Of a stretch of 64,000 bases of DNA, positions 19,274 through 29,300 are shown in pieces. Made by a program: the position numbers and the translations under genes. Position 1 is the stretch's first letter. The number at the start of each line of letters is the position of its first letter. The notes beneath the pieces are model-generated. The model was given only the letters and a program-made list of their open reading frames with translations. It ran no database searches and was not told where the DNA came from. This DNA is from Pseudanabaena sp. PCC 7367 (GTDB lineage Bacteria > Cyanobacteriota > Cyanobacteriia > Pseudanabaenales > Pseudanabaenaceae): assembly GCF_000317065.1 (NCBI RefSeq), contig NC_019701.1:2137001-2201000 (forward strand), in the 5' to 3' direction.

Positions 19274-19897
19274 ATGGACGAGGCAGTTTTACACGATCGT
19301 GACTATACCGTGATTATTGCTCGCCCCCAACCAATCACTACCGATCGACCACCATTGCCAGACCTGGAAGAACGTTGGCAACTTGCCGAAACGGCGATCG
19401 CACGGCTAGCGCAAAAATGCGAAGAACTTGATCCCGATGGGATTACGCTCTACATCGCCACGACTCCACTGATCAGGTATAGCAATGCTACTGGTGCAAT
19501 GGTGGCGGAAATTTTGGCGGCGGGTTATCTGGCTGAGCAGCCTGATTTGTTTGCGACTCTGAAGGTGGCGATCGCGGATTATTTTGAGCGCAAGGAAGAT
19601 GAATTGACTAAGGCAAATGGTGAAATTATTGCGGTGTTTCTGGATGGGGAACCCTGCGATCGCGGCGATCTGGTGCAATTGCTGGTGAAAACTTCGCGCC
19701 AGATGGATCGCAATGAAGAACTAGGAATTGTGTTTGCCCAGGTGGGAGATGACATGGTAGCGCGGGGCTTTCTGCAAGCGCTGGATGATGATTTGAAAAA
19801 GACAGGTGCTAAGTTTGATCTGGTCGATAGCCGGGTGGTGGCGGATCTTCAGGGGGAGGAAATTACTCAGTTTTTGTTTGGTGCGATCTACGATTAG
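19274..19897 (+). CDS. von Willebrand factor A-like protein with degenerate metal site
   Basis: The ATG at 19274 is chosen because AGGGGGAA precedes it at proper spacing; the frame is open 11 codons further upstream. The 207-residue product follows the bacterial vWA fold: DRDYTVIIARP, then RWQLAETAIARLAQK, DPDGITLYI, the strand IIAVFLDGEP, RQMDRNEELGIVFAQVG and FLQALDDDLKKTGAKFD. In vWA proteins the first strand ends in DxSxS, which with a Thr and Asp forms the MIDAS metal site. Here the first strand reads ARPQP and the expected GST turn is absent, so metal-dependent ligand binding is probably lost. Likely a scaffolding role; the partner is unknown. Confidence 0.75.
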   Translation: MDEAVLHDRDYTVIIARPQPITTDRPPLPDLEERWQLAETAIARLAQKCEELDPDGITLYIATTPLIRYSNATGAMVAEILAAGYLAEQPDLFATLKVAIADYFERKEDELTKANGEIIAVFLDGEPCDRGDLVQLLVKTSRQMDRNEELGIVFAQVGDDMVARGFLQALDDDLKKTGAKFDLVDSRVVADLQGEEITQFLFGAIYD

Positions 19898-19903
19898 CAA
19901 AAC

Positions 19904-21043
19904 TTACTCTTGCTCATCTTCCCCACTACTAGTCTTACTAGCTTTTCCCCCTAATAAGCTAGCTAACCTCGCTTTAAGCTGGGGGGCTAAGCTGTAGAGA
20001 TCGTCTAAACCATTAAGTGCGCAGTAGCCCTCTTTCTTATCTTCATCCAAGATATCTATACTGCCAACGCTTTCTTGATTGGCGCTGTCTTCGTAAATTC
20101 GCACTCTACAGATAGTCTTGGTGGCTTTACCATCTAGATTGATCCCAAAGTAGCTTCTGGTATCTTTATGCTGAATCCTTTCTGTATCAACCATACCGCC
20201 TAGAATTGATTTGACGATATAGTAGCTCTGCATTTCCGCTTCAGTAGTAACAATGCCATTACTAGGTTCAGATTCAAGCTCGGATTCTTCGTCTGATTCC
20301 GTATCTTTTTCGTTGGCATCAGGATCAGGCAAATCAATTACAGATTGCAGTCGATCGGCAATCCGATCGTTGATAAACTCCTTAAGTGATTTTTTGGTTA
20401 ATACTGCAAACTTCTCGACAACATTTTCCGTAAGCCTACCTGAATAAACCTGTTTAGCAAAGAACTTAACAAACTCATTATCGGGATTAGTGAACTGCTC
20501 CGCCATAATCCGCTTAATTCCCTTGGTATAGAGCAGATCCCTAGCCGCATCGCCCAATTCATCAGGATTGAATCCAGTTTTTGAGAACCGCTTTAATTCA
20601 TTTACTGATGCATCTGTAAATTCCAGCAAATTAAACTCAAAGAATGGCTTCTCATCCATCACATTATCTTTTTCAATATCGGTATAGAACCGATAAATAA
20701 TGCCATTGGTTAATACACCAAACTTGGCTTCCGTCACATGGAAGTAAGCATGAAGCTGAGAAGAATGCCGAGGATTTTCTAATGTTTCGCCGCACCACTT
20801 ACACTCGAAGAGGATGACAGGTTTTCCCTCCATCAAAATTGCATAATCAACTTTCTTGCCCTTGAGCCCAGGATAATCAGCAGTGTACTCAGGGCAAACC
20901 TCCATAATATTGAAGACGTTATAGCCCAAAGCCTGGATAAAAGGCATTATAAAAGCATTTTTAGTTGCTTCTTCAGTTTGAATATGCTCTTGTTGTTTTT
21001 CGATTCTTTGCGCTAGTGTGCGAATTTCGTCTATAAAATCCAT
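19904..21043 (-). CDS. Orphan HsdR_N-type nuclease-domain protein
   Basis: Protein of 379 residues whose first ~150 residues resemble the N-terminal nuclease domain of type I restriction HsdR subunits. TEEATKNAFIMPFIQALGY is followed by VDYAILMEGKPVILFECKW, giving Asp66, Glu80 and Lys82 as the PD-(D/E)xK residues. A helical middle follows, then a Glu/Asp/Ser-rich linker (about 255-280) and a C-terminal domain of unknown fold (SYFGINLDG, CRVRIYEDS). There is no helicase motor and no hsdM or hsdS beside it, so it is not a working type I system. Proteins of this design are widespread and unexplained; a defence or DNA-repair role is inference. The ATG at 21043 starts at the domain; an upstream ATG at 21061 is possible. 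Confidence 0.75.
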   Translation of the reverse strand: MDFIDEIRTLAQRIEKQQEHIQTEEATKNAFIMPFIQALGYNVFNIMEVCPEYTADYPGLKGKKVDYAILMEGKPVILFECKWCGETLENPRHSSQLHAYFHVTEAKFGVLTNGIIYRFYTDIEKDNVMDEKPFFEFNLLEFTDASVNELKRFSKTGFNPDELGDAARDLLYTKGIKRIMAEQFTNPDNEFVKFFAKQVYSGRLTENVVEKFAVLTKKSLKEFINDRIADRLQSVIDLPDPDANEKDTESDEESELESEPSNGIVTTEAEMQSYYIVKSILGGMVDTERIQHKDTRSYFGINLDGKATKTICRVRIYEDSANQESVGSIDILDEDKKEGYCALNGLDDLYSLAPQLKARLASLLGGKASKTSSGEDEQE

Positions 21044-21118
21044 AGCCTTTGGGAAACACATTAACTTAAGGCTACATCATATTTACAGGTATTCCTAGAG
21101 CTTTTTTGCCACATTAAC

Positions 21119-22333
21119 TCATTCTCTCTTTATCCTGCAAAATAAAGTTGGCGGACTACTACTTTGCTGACCTAACCGTGGAATGTCGGATTTAAGCTGA
21201 AACCTCTGCCAGGGCAGATCGCTATTTCCCTTAGTAATCAGATCGCCAACAATCTTGGCCGTAACCGGAGCCATCAAAACCCCATTGCGGTAATGCCCAG
21301 TTGCTAGGATTACTTTTGCCTTAGTCTCGACGATCGGCATAGAATCCGGCCAAAACCCCAGAATCGGCGCACTCTGATTAACTGGCCGAGGGCGATCGCC
21401 AGCCCAGGTATCGAGCACTTCCGCAACGCTAAAAGCAGGGCAAAAATAACCGGTGCGATCGAGCAATAAATCCACATTGGCCTGATGGGGCATGGGTTGT
21501 TCCGGCGCAAATTCGACCGTTGCCCCCAACCAATATTCATGATTTCCCAGCGGCACGATATTAATATCACTGCCGTCATTTGCCACGCCATGAACTACAC
21601 TCTGGATATTCTGCAAAGCCAAATTATGGGACTGGTTAAGCCGCACTTTGATCGCCTGCCCAGCCACTGGCATCAGTCGCATTGTCGTTTGCGGTGAGGC
21701 GGTAAATAGATTAATAATCCGATCGGAGCCCACCCCAGCAGCGATCACATACCAATCTGCTGGTGGTAAATCAGCGCGATCGCCCAGGTTGAAATTGCAC
21801 CGAAACTCCACATCCTGCTGTTGGGCAGCCATCACTAAAGCGGTTATGAGTTGATGGGGATCTACAGCACGATCGCTAGGACTAAGTAGTCCACAACTAG
21901 CCTGAAATTGCGGATAATCTTGCCTTAAGGTCTCAGCATCCAACCATTGCAATCGAAAACCCTGTTGGTGGCGCTGCTCGATCACCTTTTGCCACTTGGC
22001 AGTAAATTTCTCAACCCGATCGGCAGCAGGATTGAATAGGTTCACAATGCCAGCCTGGTTATAGCGAATTGGCAGCCCCGTTTTTGCCACCAGCTCAGGG
22101 ATTAAGGTCTCATATAACCTCAGACTAGCCAGTCGCAATCGGACTGAATCCCCTGACTTACGCTGACTGCAAGCGGCCATCAAAACCCCCAATGATGCAC
22201 CAGTTGCAACCTTGCCAGGTTGATGATTGGCTTCCAGCACAGTTATGTGCAAATTGGTAGATTGTGACAGCAGATAGGCGATCGTGGTGCCTACAATGCC
22301 GCCGCCAATAATAACTACCCTTTGCTGAGCCAT
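21119..22333 (-). CDS. FAD-dependent oxidoreductase of the D-amino-acid oxidase/glycine oxidase family
   Basis: A 404-residue DAO-family flavoprotein. The Rossmann FAD-binding motif GGGIVGTTIAYLLSQ opens the protein and ends in the acidic residue of TVLEANHQPG. The CATP-like stretch GKVATGASLGVL follows, and the C-terminal ATGHYRNGVLMAPVTAKIV is the second FAD-contact region of ThiO/DadA enzymes. It could be a glycine oxidase for thiamine or a D-amino-acid dehydrogenase. It is not fused to ThiG, as is common for cyanobacterial ThiO. A 21-bp gap separates it from the upstream TPR gene on the same strand, suggesting co-transcription. Confidence 0.85.
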   Translation of the reverse strand: MAQQRVVIIGGGIVGTTIAYLLSQSTNLHITVLEANHQPGKVATGASLGVLMAACSQRKSGDSVRLRLASLRLYETLIPELVAKTGLPIRYNQAGIVNLFNPAADRVEKFTAKWQKVIEQRHQQGFRLQWLDAETLRQDYPQFQASCGLLSPSDRAVDPHQLITALVMAAQQQDVEFRCNFNLGDRADLPPADWYVIAAGVGSDRIINLFTASPQTTMRLMPVAGQAIKVRLNQSHNLALQNIQSVVHGVANDGSDINIVPLGNHEYWLGATVEFAPEQPMPHQANVDLLLDRTGYFCPAFSVAEVLDTWAGDRPRPVNQSAPILGFWPDSMPIVETKAKVILATGHYRNGVLMAPVTAKIVGDLITKGNSDLPWQRFQLKSDIPRLGQQSSSPPTLFCRIKRE

Positions 22334-22354
22334 GAATATAAAATGCGATCGCCG

Positions 22355-23461
22355 CTAGCTTCTTTTTAAGGTTTCTAGCCCCAGATATGCCTCTCTTACG
22401 GTCGTTTGGTCATTAATGGCATGGCCTAGATCCATTGCTTTTTGAAAAGCGGGGCGGGCTTTGTGCGGCAAATCGAGAAAGAAATAGAGGCCACCCAGTT
22501 GACGATAAAGGATCGCTTCATTGGCGCGATCGTTTTGTTTTTTGGCGATCGCCAAGCGCTCTAATAAAATATCTTCAGCTCGATAATAGTTGGGGTCAAA
22601 CTTATCCAGATAGGGGCTGACCATCCGATCGAGAATCAATGCTTGCAGGTCGGCATCCCTGGTTTGCTTAGCCAAAACCAATGCCAGGCCATATTCACTG
22701 ATCGCCGTGTCATATTCTTCTAGCGCTAAATAGCTATCACCACTATAAATCAGGGTATAGGCTTCACCCTGGCGATCCCAGATACCATAGCGATTGGGCA
22801 TCGAGCGATAATAGAGCTTAATTGCTTTGAGATGCTGGCCGCGTTGTGCTTCTAGTCGTCCTAATGTGTTCAGGGCGATCGCACGTCCCTGATGATTGTC
22901 GTAGCCATAGGGACGAGACAGATAGAGTGCCTCGTTAGCATATTCTTTGGCTGGGCTTACGCCATGCCCTGGCACTGCGGCGATCGTACCGAGGTTATTA
23001 TTGGCAGCAATTTTACCGATCGGCACATCTAAGGTGGTGGCGTAGTGAAGTCGTTTGTGATAAGCAAGACGAGCCGACTCCATTCGGTTCATCGCCACAT
23101 AGATATCACCAATCAAAGATAGGGTATGTCCGATCGCGGCTTCATCATTGACCCGTTTGTAATGTTCGATCGCCCCATACCAGGAAGTGAGTGCCTTTTT
23201 GGGTTCTCCCTGTTGCCGTTGCAATTTGCCTAATTCCAGGAGTCGATCGCCTTCGTCGGCAATGGTTTGATTATCCCATTCAATAATTCTCTGGGCAGAA
23301 GCTGGCTGAACCAAACCGATCGCGGTAATTGGCGCTAACCCACCGATCGATAGCAGCAATAGGGCATACCCTGAAATCTGCCTAGCCTTGGGAACTTGCG
23401 GCAAACCCAACCCAAATTTTTCCCTTAAGCGCTCTAGACTTAGCTTAGTCGCTTGCATCAT
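22355..23461 (-). CDS. Secreted/membrane-anchored TPR-repeat protein
   Basis: Protein of 368 residues with an N-terminal signal segment (about 28-56, SGYALLLLSIGGLAP ending in ASAQ). A series of TPR helices with alternating small and aromatic residues fills residues 65-365 (for example HTLSLIGDIYVAMNRMESAR and LNTLGRLEAQRGQHLKAI). Such proteins act as periplasmic scaffolds in cyanobacteria; no partner is identifiable. It is the promoter-proximal gene of a likely two-gene unit with the FAD oxidoreductase. Confidence 0.78.
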   Translation of the reverse strand: MMQATKLSLERLREKFGLGLPQVPKARQISGYALLLLSIGGLAPITAIGLVQPASAQRIIEWDNQTIADEGDRLLELGKLQRQQGEPKKALTSWYGAIEHYKRVNDEAAIGHTLSLIGDIYVAMNRMESARLAYHKRLHYATTLDVPIGKIAANNNLGTIAAVPGHGVSPAKEYANEALYLSRPYGYDNHQGRAIALNTLGRLEAQRGQHLKAIKLYYRSMPNRYGIWDRQGEAYTLIYSGDSYLALEEYDTAISEYGLALVLAKQTRDADLQALILDRMVSPYLDKFDPNYYRAEDILLERLAIAKKQNDRANEAILYRQLGGLYFFLDLPHKARPAFQKAMDLGHAINDQTTVREAYLGLETLKRS

Positions 23462-24170
23462 GATTATGAACTCCTCTGTACCTAAACTCTGTACCTAAAC
23501 TCTGCACCTTAATCGGCACAATCACCACAGGTTGCCAGCTAATTGCTTAATTGCTACTTTTCTAAACCACTTCAGAAAATTGATTCAGCTTTTAGTTGGC
23601 GATCTCGATCGCATATGCGGCTACATTTTAGCGGTTTAAGCTTGTTTTTTAAGTGTTTTGGAGCAGTTTTTTAAGACATTTTCTGACATTTTCTGATCTC
23701 TGCGATCAAATCTGCCCGAATCAGCAGGAGCCAATACCAACTTAGGTGATGGGATAGTGAAAATTGGGTAGCAACTACACATTGAATATTTGGCTTGTGA
23801 ATACTGGGCTTGTAAATACTTGGCTTGGCGCAAGTGGCATGATGCATCAGTTGGATTCAGAAATTGACATGACCATGCGCAAATTGCGATCGCTCTGGTA
23901 TACTTTTAATCCGGACTATTGCTAGGCTACTTTTTCGCAGCAACTACTTAGCTCACTTAATTTATAGGCATGTGTATAGGCAGGATGGATTTAGCTCATC
24001 TGGCCTAGATAGCCGGAAAGTTAGCAAAATCTGTTGAGCAGTAGTTAAAAGTGATTTGGTAGTTCTCTCGATCGGCTAATATGTTTCTATGCTTCCCTGT
24101 GTGCAGCTAGATCTCTGTTAGCACGGTACAAGTGCAATCTTCATAAAATAGAATCATAAAAGTTAGGTAG
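23462..24170. other. 709-bp intergenic region with short degenerate repeats
   Basis: No gene seen. At 23783-23826 three degenerate 15-bp units of the type GTGAATACTGGGCTT stand in tandem, and near 23677-23696 ACATTTTCTG is repeated twice. The promoter of the tRNA gene should lie near 24110-24165. Nothing else was recognised. Confidence 0.45.
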
Positions 24171-24242
24171 GGGTGACTGGCGCAACGGCAGCGCATCGGA
24201 CTCTTAATCCGCTGGTTCTGGGTTCGAATCCCAGGTCACCCA
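24171..24242 (+). tRNA. tRNA-Lys(CUU)
   Basis: A complete 72-nt cloverleaf. The acceptor stem GGGTGAC pairs with GTCACCC and the discriminator is A. The D stem is GCGC/GCGC and the anticodon loop is CTCTTAA, with anticodon CTT at 24203-24205. The T arm is CTGGG-TTCGAAT-CCCAG. The top pair of the anticodon stem (T27/C43) is mismatched. The 3' CCA is not encoded. Confidence 0.93.
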
Positions 24243-25021
24243 TAAACTTAAAATCCATAAATAAAATCCATAAATAATAAATAACGAATGGCAACTTGAG
24301 ATATCTCAAGCAGCAATTTCCTAATGCATTAGTTAATTGGCCAATTGGCAAAAATATGGGAACTTCCCCACAATTCCCACCATCATATTCACTAAATACC
24401 TCACAAACCCCGCTTAAAAGAAGCTGGCGATCGCTTTAGAATAGAGTCATTACAGTCATTTCAATAGTTTCTAATTGGGGATAGTTAGCTTTAGCGAGTT
24501 TCAATTACACGGGGAAACTCTGGAATTCAAATTGCTAGATCATGATCAAAATGATCGCCTAAATGCCAAATTAATCATCAAGAGCCAATGCTTTTATGGT
24601 TGGCTTTGGCACGGGAGCGATCGAGCTATGAAAATAGAGCTAGGAACAGTTGGAATACAGTAGTAATTTTTGATTTTGGTTGCGATCGCGATCGCCTAAT
24701 CTCCTTTGAACTGCATTGGGAACTAGGCATGAAAATCCGCCTATTGCTTATGGATAGGTGTTTGGGGGGAGCATTGAGTTAGCCTGGATGTGATTTGGGT
24801 CATAGAATCCAATCCTGTTCCAACTAATAATTAATAATTAGTTGTAATGTAAGATCGAAATTCTCTAACTTTTTTGCAAGTTTAGATCATCTCGTCATAG
24901 ATACATAAACATCAGATCTATAATCTGGTATGTGAATCATGTGTTGTGCAGCGCTACTTAATTACTGGCTTCATTCCCAAACTAATGAAAAGAATCAGTT
25001 GCTATTTTATGGGGAGCTAAT
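24243..25021. other. 779-bp region without a confident gene
   Basis: Two overlapping open frames on the plus strand (24475-24663 from a TTG, and 24588-24782) could be read as one small frameshifted gene. Neither shows a ribosome site or a recognisable family. The right end must carry the promoter of the REC-PAS regulator; GGGGAGCTAAT directly before the ATG at 25022 is its ribosome site. Confidence 0.4.
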
Positions 25022-25867
25022 ATGTCCACTCACGGAATTTTTGTGGTGGAAGATGAAAGTGTTGTAGCACTGAATATTCGCACTAGACTACTTGAACTTG
25101 GCTATGCGGTAGTTGGCATGGTGACTACTGGAGAATCAGCCATAGGAACAATTGAAGCCATGGCTAATAGCGATCGCCCTGATCTGGTGTTGATGGATGT
25201 CAAGTTAAAAGGCAGAATTGATGGGATTGAAACCGCCAGGACAATCCGCGATCGCTTTGATATTCCGGTGGTCTATTTAACCGCCTATACGGATGTGAAT
25301 GTGGTGGAACGGGCTAAGATTACTGAACCCTATGGCTATGTAATCAAGCCATTCGCAGCCACTGATTTACGCACTGCGATCGAAATTGCCCTCTATCGTC
25401 ATCAGGTCGATCGCTCCAATCGGAAGCGAGAGAAGCTATTAAATTCAACTCTGGCAAGTATTGGCGATGCGCTGGTGACAACTGATCTAGACGAAAAAAT
25501 CACCTTCCTAAATCCCATTGCTCAGCGATTGACTGGTTATACAGAGCGAGAGGGAGTTGGCAGTAGTTTTAATCAGGTAGTTCAAGTATTAGAGGAAGAA
25601 AACAATAGCATTGATGCTCCAGAAACTCTGGTAGGCCGTGCTATGACTGAAAATAGGATCATTAACTTGCCACCAGGCACGCTTTTGGTAGACCGCGATT
25701 TAAATGTCATTCCGATCGTGGATAGCGTTGCCCCAATTAGAGATGATCTGGGCGAAGTTGTGGGGGCGGTGATGGTGTTCCAAACTAATGTCAGCGACGG
25801 CCAGAATCAGGAGTCTAAAAAATTTCACCGTCTACTGTTCTATCTGTTGCTGAATTTATTGAGTTAG
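25022..25867 (+). CDS. Response regulator with REC and PAS domains
   Basis: Protein of 281 residues. The receiver domain (about 5-125) has the acidic pair ED at 10-11, phospho-acceptor Asp59 (LVLMDVKL), YLTAYTD and Lys109 (VIKPF). A PAS domain (about 138-265) follows, opening with LLNSTLASIGDALVTTDL. There is no output domain such as HTH, GGDEF or kinase, and the protein ends in a short hydrophobic tail (FHRLLFYLLLNLLS). Its REC-PAS arrangement closely parallels the N-terminus of the large kinase encoded next (26383), so the two probably arose by duplication and act in one pathway. It could be a truncated copy that lost its kinase half. Confidence 0.88.
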   Translation: MSTHGIFVVEDESVVALNIRTRLLELGYAVVGMVTTGESAIGTIEAMANSDRPDLVLMDVKLKGRIDGIETARTIRDRFDIPVVYLTAYTDVNVVERAKITEPYGYVIKPFAATDLRTAIEIALYRHQVDRSNRKREKLLNSTLASIGDALVTTDLDEKITFLNPIAQRLTGYTEREGVGSSFNQVVQVLEEENNSIDAPETLVGRAMTENRIINLPPGTLLVDRDLNVIPIVDSVAPIRDDLGEVVGAVMVFQTNVSDGQNQESKKFHRLLFYLLLNLLS

Positions 25868-26382
25868 CCGTAAATGCTAATCGGGTAATGAGTTAGCCGG
25901 CATAAGCCAGGCTGTAGGTTCTTAGGTAACTGGAATCAAATCATGCTGCGATCGCAACACTGCAATAGTGATGGCTGGAGCGAGTTTGATGCTATGTATT
26001 GAATTGGGTATTGAATTGGGTATTGAATTGGGTATTGAATTGGGTATTGAATTGGGTATTGAATTGGGTATTGAATTGGGCTTGAGATTACCAGGTAGTG
26101 CATATTTGGCCAATGCCTGAAGTTGATTGACTCAGCATCATTAACCAAATTCACTTGAGAATTACTAACAATTGCTGAGAATTAGATCCAAGCCTTTACG
26201 TCTTTTACGTCTTGGTTGGGCTCAGAATGCTCATAATTAAATCAAGCCAACAATTAGTAACAGATTAATTTAATAATAGATTTAATTGTTTGGGATCAAC
26301 CTTTTTATATTTTAGTTAGAATTTAGACGCGGCTAAGTGATCGGCAAGTAATAGGCATCGAGAATGATTGAGGGAATGAGCA
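25868..26382. other. 515-bp intergenic region with a minisatellite
   Basis: Lies between the REC-PAS gene and the large sensor kinase. It contains the 12-bp tandem array listed separately. GAGGGAATGAGCA just before 26383 provides the ribosome site of the kinase. No other feature was recognised. Confidence 0.5.
25997..26080. repeat. 12-bp tandem repeat, seven perfect copies
   Basis: The unit TATTGAATTGGG is repeated seven times without a mismatch over 84 bp. Because 12 is divisible by 3, both strands stay open across it, which creates spurious frames. Copy number would be expected to vary between strains through replication slippage. It lies in a promoter-proximal intergenic region upstream of the sensor kinase. 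Confidence 0.95.
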
Positions 26383-29300
26383 ATGGAGCCAAAAGCTAGA
26401 ATCCTGATCGTCGAGGACGATGGTGTCACTGCTTTAAATATCCACACCAGACTATGCCAATCGGGGTATGCGGTTTTGGCGATCGTGGAGTCAGCCGAAC
26501 AGGCGATCACCTATGTAGATCTGACCTATGCCAATGAGCGCATTGACCTGGTATTAATGGATATCCATCTTAAGGGTGAGCAAGATGGAATTGCTGCTGC
26601 TGATCAAATTCAAGGCCGATTTAATATTCCAGTTGTATATTTGACCGCAAATACTGATCAAACCACGATCGATCGCGCTAAACTCACCAGCCCCTATGGA
26701 TATGTAATCAAACCATTTCAAACGGCAGACCTACTCTCAGTCATAGAGATCGCCCTACATAAATATGAGGTCGATCAGCAGCTAAAAGAACGCGAACAAT
26801 GGCTATCGGCCACCCTCAAGAGTATCGGTGATGCGGTGATTACTACGGACGCGGCTGGGCAAATTACCTTTATGAACCCATTGGCAGAAGAATTAACCGC
26901 CTGTTTGCGAGCGAACTGCAATGGCTGCAATCTTTCCCATATTCTCAACTTAACTGATTCGCAAACTAGTCTTCCCTGCGAAGATATTACTACGAAGACC
27001 TTAAACCAAGGCAGTAGTTTCACTTCTAAACACCATGTCTGGCTGCATAATCAAGCAGATCAGCAGATTCCGATTGAATATCAAATTTCACCAATCCGCA
27101 GCGATCGCCAGGTAATTACAGGCGCAGTGCTGGTATTTCGGGATGTCAGCGATCGGCTAGAGACTGAACAAGCATTACAGCGTAGTGAAGCTAATTTTAG
27201 CCGCCTAGTGGAAGCCGATGTGATTGGCATGATTATTGGCAATATAAAAGGGGAAGTTCCCTATGTTAATGATTACTTTTTGAATATGTTGGGCTATAGC
27301 CGCACTGATTTTGAAGCGGAAGCAATTAACTGGCGTAAAATCACCCCACCCGAGGATTTAAAGATTGATGAAGAAGTAATCAACGATTTAAACCAGGGTA
27401 AGCCCCGCAGCTATGAGAAAGCCTATATTCACAAAAATGGCCAGCATGTGCCGGTTTTGATTGGGACAACCAAGCTAGAGGGCTATGAGATCGATACGGC
27501 GATCGGCTTTGTGCTAGATCTTAGGGAACGTAAGCAGATTGAGCAGGAACTTCACGATCTCAATCAAAAACTAGAACAAAAGGTGGCAGCTCGCACGGCA
27601 AATTTAGCTGAAGTCAACAATAAGTTATTAGTAGAGATCGCCGAACGTGCCAAAGCAGAGCAGTTATTAACGGAATATTTACACAAGCTGCAACGATTCC
27701 AAGAAACGACTTTTGAGCTTAGTTGCGCAGAGACCCTTGAGCAAATCTACGATGTGGCGATCGCTCAGATTAGCTCCTTTATTGGCACTGCCAGGGCTGG
27801 GCTTTTGCTTACTAATGATGAGGATCTCTCCCAGGTTTATTTTGCGGCAGCCTGCGGCATCAGTGAGCATTTCTGCAAAAATATTGCCCAAACGCTGAGT
27901 GAGTCGGGATATATTTCCAGCGACAAGGAGGCAATCTATGCGGATGTAAAACAAGCGATCGCCCTGCAACCAATTTTGCCTCTATTAGAACAAGAGCAGA
28001 TCGGCGCAATTACCTCTTTCCCGCTGAAGTATCAAGGCCAACTCATGGGTCGATTGGTGCTCTATTATGATCAGCCCAATGGGTTTGCCAATCAGGATCT
28101 AAATCTTGCCAATGCCCTTTCTACCTCAGTGGCAGTTGCCATTTCACGTAAACGCACCGAGATTGCCCTGCGCGATCGAGAACGCCAATATCGCAGCCTG
28201 GTTGATAATATTCCTGGCCTCATTTACCGGGTGCTTCCCGATCGTCAATCCTCGGTTCAATTTGTTAGTCAACAAGTTGAGGCTCTGATTGGATATAGCA
28301 GTGCTGAGTTGATCCAAAACCCCAATTTGAGCTTTGTTGACCTGATCCATCCAGAGGATTTACCAGCAGTTATTGCACAGGTTAACCGAGCAATCGCGGC
28401 CAAGCAGCCCTTTGAACTGCAATATCGCATCATTGCTGCCAATGGAGAAGTCAAGTGGGTCAATGAAAAAGGCCAGGGGATCGCTGACGCAAAAAATGGT
28501 GAGATCGCTTATCTCGATGGGGTAATTTTTGACATTAGCGATCGCAAGGCGCTAGAAGCTAAGCACCAGTTATATAACGAACGATTGCATAACCTCTACC
28601 AGAGTGTATTTGATCTTGGTCAGGCTCCTGGGCTAGAAGAGTTATATGATGTTGCCCTGAGCGGGGTTAAGCAAACCCTCAAGTGCGATCGGGTGGCAAT
28701 CTTACTCTTTGATGCCCACCAACAGTGGCAGGTAGTTCGCACCGATGGAATTAGCCCCCCACATGGCCAGTTAATTGAAACCTGCCTTAATTCTGAAGCT
28801 GCGATTGTCTGTGCCAATGACCATGAATCAGGCGCGAATATATATGCCGACATCAGGCGATCGCCTCTACCTCAACCACTGTTGGAATTGTCGCTAGTGG
28901 AAGGGGTAGCGTCGATTGGGATTGCCTGGATTAAGAACAAAGATAAATTAATTGGTCAAATTGCTTTTCACTATAATCAATCACACGATTTTTCGGATCA
29001 GGAAATTCAACTGGTTGATACCCTCGCTGCCTATATTGGCATTGCCATTACCCGTAAGCAATCGGAACAGTTACTGGCGATCAGCGAAAACAGATATCGT
29101 TCCCTAGTGGGAAATGTCAGGGGTGCAATCTATCGCTGTAATATGCACAATGATTGGCAGACCGAATTTATTAGCGATGCAGTTCAAGATATTTGCGGCT
29201 ATCCTGCGACCTACTTTACAGATCCCACAAACGGCAAAAGTTTTCTGAGTCTGATTCACCCTGCCGATCGCAAATCGATCCGCCAAACAATACGCCAAGC

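Noticed and set aside
24475-24782. Two overlapping frames that could be a frameshifted small gene
   Set aside because: No recognisable family, TTG start and no ribosome site; kept only as a note on the intergenic region.
25922-26154. Minus-strand frames encoding repeated Ile-Pro-Asn-Ser or Tyr-Pro-Ile-Gln peptides
   Set aside because: They are the translation of the 12-bp intergenic tandem repeat; no ribosome site, no family resemblance, and several frames are open at once.
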